In this document: positions 14,084-22,005 of the stretch, in pieces
Layout: each line of letters opens with the position of its first letter
Position numbering within the stretch: the first letter of the stretch is position 1
NCBI RefSeq assembly: GCF_014634745.1
Contig: NZ_BMBP01000008.1
Coordinates: 1 to 64,000, forward strand
Source of the DNA: Leuconostoc pseudomesenteroides KCTC 3652
GTDB taxonomy: Bacteria; Bacillota; Bacilli; Lactobacillales; Lactobacillaceae
DNA length: 64,000 nucleotides
Direction: 5' to 3'
The notes under the pieces: model-generated
Seen by the model: the letters and a program-made list of their open reading frames with translations, nothing else
Database searches by the model: none
What the model was told of the DNA's origin: nothing
Made by a program: the position numbers and the translations under genes

Positions 14084-15754
14084 ATGAACAGTAAAAAAAT
14101 ATCACGTCAAACAGTTATAATTGTGAGTATTATTTTTATCTTTAATGTTGTTGCGCAATTTCTAATTAATTGGGTACAAGGTTATCAGCCTAAAACCTAT
14201 CAAATACCAACTAATGGTTTGACAATGTTACTTAACTATCTTGGTGACTATTGGGTTAATTATGCTGTCACTGGTGTTGTTTATCTATTACTGTGGTTTG
14301 TGTATGTTAGTTTGTGGTTGGGGGCATTCTTGTGGCTTTGGCAAAAAATAACATGGTCTCGTTTTCAATCGGGTTTGTTAAAGGGACGCGTTCATTTATA
14401 TGCTGCATTGTTGTTGATTTTGACAATTCCTTTAAATCAATTTGGCTTTAAATTTCCGTTATCTTACTACTTAACTATTCCTAAAACGTTTCTTGATAGT
14501 TTGAATAGTCAGTTGGCTTTGACCGTTGGTATTGTTGTTTACATACTTTATTTTCTATTTGTCATGAAAATGAGATTTTTGATTTACCAGACTGTCGTTG
14601 GTCAAGATAGTTTTGGGTTGAGCTTTAAAAATAGTTGGCGTCGCAGTCAGTTTGACTTTAAGTTTTATCGCAATTTATTGTTGGTTGTGGTTATTCTTGT
14701 TTTCAGTTTGTATGGGGTTATTTACGGACAGCAGTTACTTGATACATACGCATCAGTCACAATCAGACATGTTTGTGCGAATGTATTGATTGTAGTGATG
14801 ACTGGCATTTTTTATGTCATTACAGCAAAATTTGTCGACTTGCTGGCTGATTATGCTCATCCTAACAACTCACACCAGTCGGTTAATGTTCAGAATCAGC
14901 CATGGCATTGGCAAACAATATTGGTTTTGATTGCTGTTAGTGTTTTGAGTGTGTGGCTATCTGGTAAATGGATAGACCAACCGAATGGCCGTTACTTAGT
15001 GATTGCTCACAAAGGCATTAGCAACCCGAATCAAACACCAAATGTCGTTGAAAACTTGAAAAAAGTAAGTGCAACTAAACCAGATTACGTTGAAATGGAC
15101 ATTCAGCCAACAAAAGATGATGTTTATGTTTTGAGTCATAATACGAAAGTAACTACCACAAGTGGTAAGTCGTATAAAATCAATCAAACAAAATGGTCGA
15201 CTTTAAAGTCACTGAAACTAAAAGAAGCAGGGCATACATTCAAGTTGTCGTCGTTTGAAAATTATCTCAAAACAGCCAATTTGTATCATCAGAAATTACT
15301 AGTTGAGTTGAAAATCAATGATACAATTACTAATGAGCAATTGCAAAAATTTGAGACGAAATATGGTCCATTAATTCAAAAGAATCATTCAGAAATTCAA
15401 TCGTTAAATCAGAACGCCTTAAAAAGAGCGAGCCGCTATTTGAAAGTCAAAACTGGATTGTTATCACCAGTTAAGAATACGATTGATAGCACAAAAACGA
15501 ATCAATTTTATGCGATTGAATATTCAGCTGTTGACCAAACGGTTGTGCGCGCGATTAATCAACACAAAAAAGATTTATATGCTTGGACGGTCAATGATTC
15601 GGCGGATGTTGCCAGTGCCTATGTGATTGGCGTGCGCGGTTTCATCACCGATCATCCAAAACAAGTTCGTCAGCAATTGAAACAGCTGGTTAAGCACACG
15701 ACATACAGTGACGCATTGCGTGGTATATTACTATTCCAAAAGTCAGCTATTTAA
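14084..15754 (+). CDS. Membrane-anchored glycerophosphodiester phosphodiesterase
   Basis: 556 residues from the ATG at 14084, which has AAAGGGG 9 bases upstream; an ATG at 14066 overlaps the ClC stop. The N-terminal half (about 1-300) has several membrane segments of the GDPD-associated type. The C-terminal half is a GDPD TIM barrel: AHKGISN, YVEMDIQPTKD, VLSHN, ending FITDHPKQ. The family hydrolyses glycerophosphodiesters or teichoic acid and lipid headgroups, here outside the membrane. The usual HR of the first motif is HK and the usual HD is HN, so activity or substrate may differ. Confidence 0.87.
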   Translation: MNSKKISRQTVIIVSIIFIFNVVAQFLINWVQGYQPKTYQIPTNGLTMLLNYLGDYWVNYAVTGVVYLLLWFVYVSLWLGAFLWLWQKITWSRFQSGLLKGRVHLYAALLLILTIPLNQFGFKFPLSYYLTIPKTFLDSLNSQLALTVGIVVYILYFLFVMKMRFLIYQTVVGQDSFGLSFKNSWRRSQFDFKFYRNLLLVVVILVFSLYGVIYGQQLLDTYASVTIRHVCANVLIVVMTGIFYVITAKFVDLLADYAHPNNSHQSVNVQNQPWHWQTILVLIAVSVLSVWLSGKWIDQPNGRYLVIAHKGISNPNQTPNVVENLKKVSATKPDYVEMDIQPTKDDVYVLSHNTKVTTTSGKSYKINQTKWSTLKSLKLKEAGHTFKLSSFENYLKTANLYHQKLLVELKINDTITNEQLQKFETKYGPLIQKNHSEIQSLNQNALKRASRYLKVKTGLLSPVKNTIDSTKTNQFYAIEYSAVDQTVVRAINQHKKDLYAWTVNDSADVASAYVIGVRGFITDHPKQVRQQLKQLVKHTTYSDALRGILLFQKSAI

Positions 15755-15797
15755 AAAAACACGTATCACTCATAAAATAATGGGTGATACGTGTTTT
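15755..15797. terminator. Bidirectional terminator between the GDPD gene and kpsF
   Basis: A long stem (AAAACACGTATCAC with its complement, one internal mismatch) with A and T runs on both sides serves both converging genes. Confidence 0.88.
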
Positions 15798-15803
15798 AAT
15801 TTG

Positions 15804-16766
15804 TTAATCTAAAACATCATGAATAGTGATAATACCGACAACTTCTTCATTATCGTCAAGGACAACTAAGTTGGAAATATTATGTGCCGCCATTTTTTTC
15901 CAAGCAGCGCTATTGCGGGCTTCTTGGTTAATGCTGATGAATCCTTCTGTCATGTAATCTTTGGCAGTAGAATTTTTGACTTGACTAATGTCCAAAAATT
16001 TTTTACGAATGTCGCCGTCGGTAACAATACCAATGACTTTTTCATCATCGTTTTTGACAAGCGTCATGCCAACGGCAAAATCACTGATACGGTAGATAAC
16101 ATCATTGATTGGTGTCGATGTATGCACATAAGGAATCTTCGTGTGCATGGCATTTTTAACATTTTGGAGTAATAACTTGCCAATGGAGCCACCTGGGTGA
16201 TACAGGGCAAAGTTTTCGCGTTTGAATGCTTTCTCTTTTTCAATTGCAATTAACAAAGCATCACCCATAACCAATGTGGCCGTCGTTGAGCTAGTCGGCG
16301 CTAATTTAGTAGGGTCTGCTTCTTCAGCAATATCAACTTTTAAGAGTAAATCTGTACTATTAGCTAATGTAGAATCTTCTGACCCTGTGATAGCCACAGT
16401 TTTAAGATTATTGTGGTGAATCACTTGCAAAGCAATCAACGTTTGAATGACTTCTTGGGTTTCGCCACTATTAGAAATGAAAATTGCTAAATCATCACTA
16501 GCAACACGACCAAGATCACCATGATAGGCCGTACCAGCATCAATATAAAAGCTTGGAACGCCAACTGATGAAAAAGAGGCTGCAATTTTGTCAGCAATAA
16601 TACCCGATTTGCCAATCGCAATAAAAATGAGACGTCCCTTGGTCTGTAATATAGCTGCCACTACACTATCAAAAGTCGTGTCCAAAGTATCTCGGACAGA
16701 TTTTAACGCGTCAATTTCAGTGTTGAACGTGTGTTTTGCATCGTCAAAGTAAGTCGTCATGGGCAT
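15804..16766 (-). CDS. kdsD: KpsF/GutQ/KdsD-type arabinose-5-phosphate isomerase
   Basis: 320 residues: an N-terminal SIS domain (IAIGKSGIIADKIAASF; TAYHGDLGRV; LYHPGGSIGKLLL) and two C-terminal CBS domains (from about 205). The enzyme converts ribulose 5-phosphate to arabinose 5-phosphate, the first step to KDO. The 5' end overlaps the kdsA 3' end by 23 bases, so the two are co-translated. KdsA uses exactly its product, which makes KdsD more likely than a gut-operon GutQ. KDO in a Gram-positive is unusual. Confidence 0.9.
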   Translation of the reverse strand: MPMTTYFDDAKHTFNTEIDALKSVRDTLDTTFDSVVAAILQTKGRLIFIAIGKSGIIADKIAASFSSVGVPSFYIDAGTAYHGDLGRVASDDLAIFISNSGETQEVIQTLIALQVIHHNNLKTVAITGSEDSTLANSTDLLLKVDIAEEADPTKLAPTSSTTATLVMGDALLIAIEKEKAFKRENFALYHPGGSIGKLLLQNVKNAMHTKIPYVHTSTPINDVIYRISDFAVGMTLVKNDDEKVIGIVTDGDIRKKFLDISQVKNSTAKDYMTEGFISINQEARNSAAWKKMAAHNISNLVVLDDNEEVVGIITIHDVLD

Positions 16767-17595
16767 ACACCGCCTTCATTTCAAGGTGTTCATGAAATAT
16801 TCGATTCGCATTCTCCAGAATAGGACGAATTTTTGACAAGTATAATTGACTGTCTTGGTCCGAAATTGCCTCGGGTGGATTAGGGTGGACTTCAGCAAAA
16901 ATGCCATCAATACCAATGGCTAGTGCCGCGCGCATCAGTGGAAAGGCGTAATCACGATTACCACCTGAATGATTGCCGTAACCACTTGGCACTTGAACAG
17001 AATGGGTCGCGTCAAAAATGACGGGATAGCCTGTTTCACGCATTTGAATGAGACTTGTCATATCAACAACAAGCTGGTGATAGCCAAACATAGTGCCACG
17101 TTCAGTTACCAGAATATGCTGGTCGTTTGTTGCTACTTTATCCACAGCTGTTTGAATATCTTCCGGTGCCATAAACTGTGCTTTTTTGATGTTGACAACA
17201 CGCCCAGTTCTTCCAGCTGCTAATAGTAAGTCAGTTTGTCGGCTTAGATAAGCAGGAATTTGCAATACGTCTGCGACTTCAGCTACAGGTTCACATTGAT
17301 AAGGTTCATGAACGTCAGTGACGATTGGCACATGATAATTCTCTTTAATCTTGGCTAAAACTTTCAGACCAGCTGCCATGCCGGCGCCTCGTTGGGAATC
17401 AATAGAACTACGATTTGCTTTATCAAAAGATGATTTGAAAACGTAATTTATCCCGAGTTCATCGGTAATTTGTTTTAGCGTCTCGGCGACCTCAGCACAT
17501 GTTTCATAGGATTCAATGGCACATGGGCCGGCGAGGAGCGTGAGACGATCGTTTTTAAAGCCGTAATTTTGAAATACATCACTAATTTGTGGCAT
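16744..17595 (-). CDS. kdsA: 3-deoxy-8-phosphooctulonate synthase
   Basis: 283 residues, full length. It condenses phosphoenolpyruvate with arabinose 5-phosphate. Seen: LLAGPCAIES (21-30), the KdsA signature KSSFDKANRSS, GAGMAAGLKVL, TDVHEPYQ, and FDATHSVQ with a following GGNRDYAFPLMRAA. The Cys in GPCAIE suggests the metal-dependent class. TAGGAG precedes the ATG. It forms an operon with the isomerase. Neither KdsB (CMP-KDO synthetase) nor KdsC (phosphatase) is in the window, so the fate of the product is open. Confidence 0.93.
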   Translation of the reverse strand: MPQISDVFQNYGFKNDRLTLLAGPCAIESYETCAEVAETLKQITDELGINYVFKSSFDKANRSSIDSQRGAGMAAGLKVLAKIKENYHVPIVTDVHEPYQCEPVAEVADVLQIPAYLSRQTDLLLAAGRTGRVVNIKKAQFMAPEDIQTAVDKVATNDQHILVTERGTMFGYHQLVVDMTSLIQMRETGYPVIFDATHSVQVPSGYGNHSGGNRDYAFPLMRAALAIGIDGIFAEVHPNPPEAISDQDSQLYLSKIRPILENANRIFHEHLEMKAVYAHDDLL

Positions 17596-17695
17596 GATTT
17601 TCTATCTCCTAACTTAAATCAAATTTTTGTTGGATGGTTCGCTATTAATTGATGAGTTTTGCATGGCCATGCTTTACTTAATTAATATTACGGAT

Positions 17696-17704
17696 ATTAT
17701 AGCA
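17696..17704 (-). promoter_or_regulatory. Extended -10 promoter of kdsA-kdsD
   Basis: TGcTATAAT on the minus strand (17704-17696) without a good -35. A perfect 12-bp palindrome GCATGGCCATGC (17661-17672) lies in the leader and could be an operator. Confidence 0.5.
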
Positions 17705-17905
17705 TGAGTTTGTGAAAAGCATGTCCGAAAACGATTGGTTTCTAATGACAATCTAACATTTTCGTTTCAAATGGTATGAGCATAATATTTGCAATAAAAT
17801 ATTATATTTGTTATTCTTAAAGCATTAACCAAGGGATTTGATTAACATTTCTTAGAAAGTTAATCTATTTTTTGGTATTAAATATTGAGAAAGAGGGATA
17901 TTGAA

Positions 17906-18154
17906 ATGGGATTAATTTGGACGCTAATTGTCGGTGCAATCATTGGCGCCATTGCAGGTGCGATTACTAGTCGCGGTGCTGCAATGGGTTGGATCAGTAA
18001 TATCATTGCTGGCTTAATTGGTTCATGGTTAGGTGAAAGCTTGTTGGGTTCTTGGGGCCCAAGCTTGGCTGGCATGGCACTAATTCCATCAATCATTGGC
18101 GCCGTTATTCTAGTGCTAATTGTTTCATGGTTAGTTGGCAGAGCTAATAAATAA
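17906..18154 (+). CDS. GlsB/YeaQ/YmgE family stress membrane protein
   Basis: 82 residues from ATG 17906 (AAAGAGGG upstream). It is a small, glycine-rich, very hydrophobic protein with three membrane segments: GLIWTLIVGAIIGAIAGAI, then ISNIIAGLIGSWLGESLLG, and a final segment. It belongs to the transglycosylase-associated/GlsB family, linked to envelope or general stress; the activity is unknown. Single gene with its own terminator. Confidence 0.88.
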   Translation: MGLIWTLIVGAIIGAIAGAITSRGAAMGWISNIIAGLIGSWLGESLLGSWGPSLAGMALIPSIIGAVILVLIVSWLVGRANK

Positions 18155-18185
18155 GGTCAATCTGCTCTGATTTTAAATCATGTTA

Positions 18186-18216
18186 AAAGGGACTTTTTAG
18201 ATAAAGTCCCTTTTTT
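18186..18216 (+). terminator. Terminator after the GlsB-like gene
   Basis: AAAGGGACTTT pairs with AAAGTCCCTTT, followed by T's. Confidence 0.9.
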
Positions 18217-18358
18217 GTGCGTATTAACGATCTGACAAGCAAAATAATAAGTATTTCTGACAACAAAGCGTATCATATATTATAAAGATTGTTATGTTTT
18301 GGATGAGAGAGTGACAAATAGATTTAAAGTTAATTTGATATGAAAAAAAGGGGAGAAG

Positions 18359-19010
18359 ATGAAATCACATACTAAATATATTGGTGCAGTTATTGCTACA
18401 ATTTTGGTCGTTCTAATGGTCAGCGTTGGCGTGTATGCTTACAGTCAATCACACACGATACAAAAATCACAATCAGCACATCAATCTAGTAAATCAACAT
18501 CAACAAGTCATCGTGCTAAATCATCAACTAGCACTGAGAATTCAAGTACAACATCATCGAGTAGTAGTAGTAGCGCAAGTTCTAGTAGTTCAAGCAGTGC
18601 CCAAAGCAGTAGTAACGTGGCAACTTGGGCAGCACTTGATTTAACGCACCAAATTGCGATTTTGATACAGGCTGCATTTGCTGGTCAGAATGGCAAGCCC
18701 AATGCCCAATGCCCAATTTGATTTCACACAAAACTACTGGGCAATGACGGGAAGTGTAAATGACGGCGAAATTCAGCGTTATGTACCGCAAACGGACAGT
18801 TTTGCTGGAATATCGGATATTTTGTCAGCAAAAATTAATATCAATGGCGACCAAATTCAAGTTGCCAGACCAATTTCGGAACCATTTACAACCTCTTTAA
18901 ACACATCTGTTGCGACTTACTACGATGAACAACATCGTTCTGTTACGGACCAAATCGCCCAGCGAGTCGTGACGCCAGCCAGACTACAAGCCATTCGTGA
19001 AGGAAAATAA
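18359..19010 (+). pseudogene. Serine-rich membrane-anchored protein, out of frame at a 7-bp tandem repeat
   Basis: The first frame (18359-18721, 120 residues) has GGGGAGAAG before ATG, an N-terminal membrane anchor (residues 8-28, no lipobox), and a Ser/Thr-rich linker (about 40-86). It then stops at TGA inside three tandem copies of GCCCAAT (18697-18717). With two copies the reading frame would continue as QNGKPNAQFDFTQNYWAM and on to 19010, giving 214 residues. The joined C-terminal domain (about 110-214) is not recognised but reads as a folded extracytoplasmic domain. Copy-number change of the repeat could switch the gene on and off, or this may be a broken copy. Confidence 0.8.
18697..18717 (+). 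repeat. Heptanucleotide tandem repeat GCCCAAT x3 inside a coding region
   Basis: Three exact copies in a row. Since 7 is not a multiple of 3, each gain or loss shifts the frame. Two copies restore the full-length protein. Confidence 0.93.
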
Positions 19011-19108
19011 AGCGTCGAGAGAGCATATTTTTTGCATTGGTTAATAAACGGAAGTATAATATTCGTAATGTTAGTAATGCCAAAATTCCATTCCCAGGAG
19101 GATTCAGT

Positions 19109-19225
19109 ATGGCAAAAGTAAAAAAGAGTACAGGATTTTGGAGTAAATTATCAATTTTGTTGGCTGTTGGTCAACTGTTATTCAGCCTTTATCATGAAAT
19201 TAAGCAATCGCGCAAAAAGTCTTAA
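19109..19225 (+). CDS. Small membrane protein
   Basis: 38 residues from ATG 19109, which has CAGGAGG 8 bases upstream; the open frame extends upstream without a start signal. A lysine-rich N-terminus, one hydrophobic helix (about 14-28) and a basic tail. Unknown function. It lies between two other small envelope-type genes. Confidence 0.6.
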   Translation: MAKVKKSTGFWSKLSILLAVGQLLFSLYHEIKQSRKKS

Positions 19226-19275
19226 ATACTAATTAAGGTGCCGTGCAAACACATGTTTATAAAAGGAGACTTACA

Positions 19276-19410
19276 ATGTTGAAATCTATTTTGAAGTTTA
19301 TGCTTGCTTCCACGCTTATTGTCAGTGGTTTGATTGTTGGTGGTACAATTTTTGCCGCCAAAGGAATTGATGAATTAGGCGATGATTTAGAAGACAAAAT
19401 ACATGGTTGA
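19276..19410 (+). CDS. Small membrane or secreted protein
   Basis: 44 residues with AAAGGAG before ATG. Residues 1-27 look like a signal or anchor segment (KSILKFMLASTLIVSGLIVG). A short acidic tail follows (GIDELGDDLEDKIHG). Not recognised. It has its own terminator behind it, so it forms a compact cassette with the 38-residue gene upstream. Confidence 0.6.
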   Translation: MLKSILKFMLASTLIVSGLIVGGTIFAAKGIDELGDDLEDKIHG

Positions 19411-19427
19411 TTTTGATAGTATAAGAC

Positions 19428-19474
19428 CATAATAGTGATAGCCAATTAATCATTATGGCTATTGCTATTTTTTA
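19428..19474 (+). terminator. Terminator after the small-protein pair
   Basis: ATAGTGATAGCC pairs imperfectly with GGCTATTGCTAT, followed by six T's. Confidence 0.75.
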
Positions 19475-19493
19475 ATTGAAAAGAGGGATTTGT

Positions 19494-20354
19494 ATGAATG
19501 CCGCGTTTTTATCACATCTTAATTTAGGAACAATTTCAAAAGTCACACCTGTTGGGGGCGGTGACATCAATCAAGCTTTTCGTTTAGAAAGCAGTACAGG
19601 ACCAGTGTTTTTGTTACTGCAACCAAATCATAAAAAGGAATTCTTTATTCATGAAGTCAATGGTCTAGCGTGTCTAGCACGCTTTGTTAAAACGCCACAA
19701 GTCTTACGGATAGGAGAGTGGGGTGATAATGCTTATCTTGTTTTGTCTTATTTAGCGCATCAATCACAAGGGGATGCTTTCGCGTTAGGCACCGCCTTGG
19801 CAAGAATACATCAGCAAACTAGTCCTCAAGGCCAATTTGGATTTGAGGAATCATTCACAATGGGGACTTATACAGCTGACAATTCTTGGCAAAAAAGTTG
19901 GTCAACATTTTTTGTACAGCAACGTTTAATGCCCTTGCGAAAAATGATTCGAGATCAAGGTTTGTGGTCGGAGGAATTAGATCTATCATTTCAAGCGGCT
20001 ATCAAGCAATTTGAACGCTTGATGGTGGATTATCAAGCGCACCCCTCACTATTACACGGCGATCTTTGGTCAGGAAATTATATGTTTGGGTTAAATGGTG
20101 AACCCATTCTAATTGATCCCGCAGTATTTTATGGTGATCGTGAATTTGATATTGGGATTACAACCGTTTTTGGTGGCTTTTCCGATGCGTTTTACCGTGG
20201 TTATCAAGCAACTTACCCATTGACTTCGGGGTACGAAAGACGCATATTGTTTTATCAACTGTACTATCTGATGTTCCATCTGTCACAGTTTGGTGCCGGA
20301 TACTTGGCACAAGTACAGCAAAAATTAGTCAGCATCAATCAACAACATGACTAA
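19494..20354 (+). CDS. Fructosamine kinase family protein
   Basis: 286 residues from ATG 19494 (AGAGGGA upstream). APH-like kinase fold with the catalytic loop HGDLWSGNYMF and metal motif LIDPAVFYGDREFDIG; the N-terminal VGGGDINQAFRLE is the phosphate-binding strand. The family phosphorylates ketoamines (fructosamine or ribulosamine adducts), which start deglycation of proteins. Single gene. The exact ketoamine is not determinable. Confidence 0.9.
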   Translation: MNAAFLSHLNLGTISKVTPVGGGDINQAFRLESSTGPVFLLLQPNHKKEFFIHEVNGLACLARFVKTPQVLRIGEWGDNAYLVLSYLAHQSQGDAFALGTALARIHQQTSPQGQFGFEESFTMGTYTADNSWQKSWSTFFVQQRLMPLRKMIRDQGLWSEELDLSFQAAIKQFERLMVDYQAHPSLLHGDLWSGNYMFGLNGEPILIDPAVFYGDREFDIGITTVFGGFSDAFYRGYQATYPLTSGYERRILFYQLYYLMFHLSQFGAGYLAQVQQKLVSINQQHD

Positions 20355-20429
20355 TGAGCGCCTAGCATTTAGTTTGACTTATCTAATGCTATAATGACGT
20401 TAATAAAAAATATGATTTAAGGAGAAATT

Positions 20430-20909
20430 ATGGCTAATATATACCAGTTTCAAGCGATCAAAGAAAATGGGGAAACATACTCATTAGACAGTTTGAAAGG
20501 GCACCCCGTTATCATTGTTAATACGGCTACAAAATGTGGTTATGCACCGCAGTTTGAAGAATTAGAATCGCTTTATAAAACTTATCAAGACCAAGGCTTA
20601 GTCGTTCTGGGCTTTCCATCTAATCAATTCAAACAAGAATTGGACTCAAGTCATGACGCCGCTGAAGCGTGTCGCTTGACATACGGCGTGACGTTTCCCA
20701 TGCACCACTTGATTTCTGTGAACGGCAAAAATACCGATCCATTGTTTAAGTACTTAAAGGAAAACACGAAAGGTACTTTTGGATCGGCAATTAAATGGAA
20801 TTTCACTAAATTTTTGGTTAATCAAAAAGGTGAAGTGGTTGAACGTTTTGCGCCAAATACATCACCTAAAGAAATGATTACAGATATCGAAAAATTGCTT
20901 GGTGCTTAA
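20430..20909 (+). CDS. Glutathione peroxidase family thiol peroxidase
   Basis: 159 residues. It reduces peroxides with a Cys rather than selenocysteine: NTATKCGYAP with Cys36, then GFPSNQF (Gln) and KWNFTKFLV (Trp and Asn) complete the catalytic tetrad. AAGGAG precedes ATG. Bacterial members usually take electrons from thioredoxin rather than glutathione. It stands alone, convergent with a LacI regulator. Confidence 0.93.
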   Translation: MANIYQFQAIKENGETYSLDSLKGHPVIIVNTATKCGYAPQFEELESLYKTYQDQGLVVLGFPSNQFKQELDSSHDAAEACRLTYGVTFPMHHLISVNGKNTDPLFKYLKENTKGTFGSAIKWNFTKFLVNQKGEVVERFAPNTSPKEMITDIEKLLGA

Positions 20910-20927
20910 TTTTTATTTTGTGATCAA

Positions 20928-21890
20928 TCAGCGTTGGGGTGAAAGCGTAACGTCAAGTAAGTATTTTGTCTTAGTTGCTTCACCAGCAATTCTTTTCTCA
21001 AGAACTTCAATGGCGACACTTGCCAACTGTTCAATTGGTTGCACAATGGTTGGCATGTTTGGAAAAATAGCTTGAATGAGTCGTGTGCCATCAAAACCTA
21101 CTACGATAGGTTTTGATGGCATTTTTGATACTAGGGGTAGCATTTGCGTTGCTTCAACATCATTACTTGCAAATATGGCGTCAACGTCGCCATGTTGTTG
21201 CAGCATTTTGGTAAAATTGGCTGTTTTTTGTGCATAGCTCTTTTCAAAATCAATTTGCCATGTAATGGGTGTTAAGTGGTGCTTGACCATTGTGTCTAGA
21301 TAACCTTGATGTCGTTGGTCACTTGGCATATTGTTGGAAAACGGATCTGTGGTATGAATAATTTTCTTTGCGCCTTGTTTAATCAAAAAATCCGTTGCTA
21401 ACACACCACCTTGATAATTATTCACGGCAATCGTAGGAATTTCATCATTAAGAATGCGTTCAATTGAGACAATTGGTAATCCGTGGTATTTATTGTAGGT
21501 TTGAATGTTAAAGTTATGCGTCCCGACAATTAAACCATCAACTTGGCGGGAAAGTAATTGCTTTAAATAATGCTCTTCTTTTTTGGCATCCTGAGTTGCA
21601 TCGCCGACAATGACTGTATAGCCCTTTTGATATAATTTCTTTTCAAGTGTTTCGACGAGTTCGCCAAAAAAAGGGTTGGCGATTGACGGGAAAAGCAGAC
21701 CAACGATATTTGTTTTTTTCTTTTGCAATTGTTGCGCTGCTGCATTCGGTTGATAGTTTAGTTCAGCCATAGCGTCGTGTACTTTATCAATTGTGGCTTG
21801 GCTCAAATAGCCGCGTTTATTGATAACACGAGAGACTGTCGTTTTTGATACGCCGGCAATTTCAGCAACATCTTCTAATTTGTAATTCAT
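20928..21890 (-). CDS. LacI-family repressor of the first sucrose locus (ScrR-like)
   Basis: 320 residues from ATG 21890. HTH YKLEDVAEIAGVSKTTVSRVIN, then a sugar-binding domain (VGLLFPSIANPFFGELVETLE; VVGFDGTRLIQAIFPN). It follows a GH32 hydrolase and a sugar symporter on the same strand, whose promoter has the 16-bp palindrome ATGTAAACGTTTACAT. It is therefore probably the sucrose repressor of that operon. It has its own promoter in the gap upstream (TTGTAG, 18 bp, TATAAT on the minus strand). Confidence 0.85.
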   Translation of the reverse strand: MNYKLEDVAEIAGVSKTTVSRVINKRGYLSQATIDKVHDAMAELNYQPNAAAQQLQKKKTNIVGLLFPSIANPFFGELVETLEKKLYQKGYTVIVGDATQDAKKEEHYLKQLLSRQVDGLIVGTHNFNIQTYNKYHGLPIVSIERILNDEIPTIAVNNYQGGVLATDFLIKQGAKKIIHTTDPFSNNMPSDQRHQGYLDTMVKHHLTPITWQIDFEKSYAQKTANFTKMLQQHGDVDAIFASNDVEATQMLPLVSKMPSKPIVVGFDGTRLIQAIFPNMPTIVQPIEQLASVAIEVLEKRIAGEATKTKYLLDVTLSPQR

Positions 21891-21899
21891 CACATCACC

Positions 21900-21938
21900 T
21901 AAAAAAATAAAAATGCTTACCCTAATTTGATAAGCATT
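21900..21938 (-). terminator. Terminator of the symporter-hydrolase operon
   Basis: AATGCTTA with TAAGCATT, followed on the minus strand by a T-rich run. It overlaps the -10 of the regulator gene. Confidence 0.65.
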
Positions 21939-22005
21939 ATAAAACTAACTATAAGTATACTACAAGTGATAATAAACTTTGATAATGTTGCTAGGAGAAT
22001 GTTGT

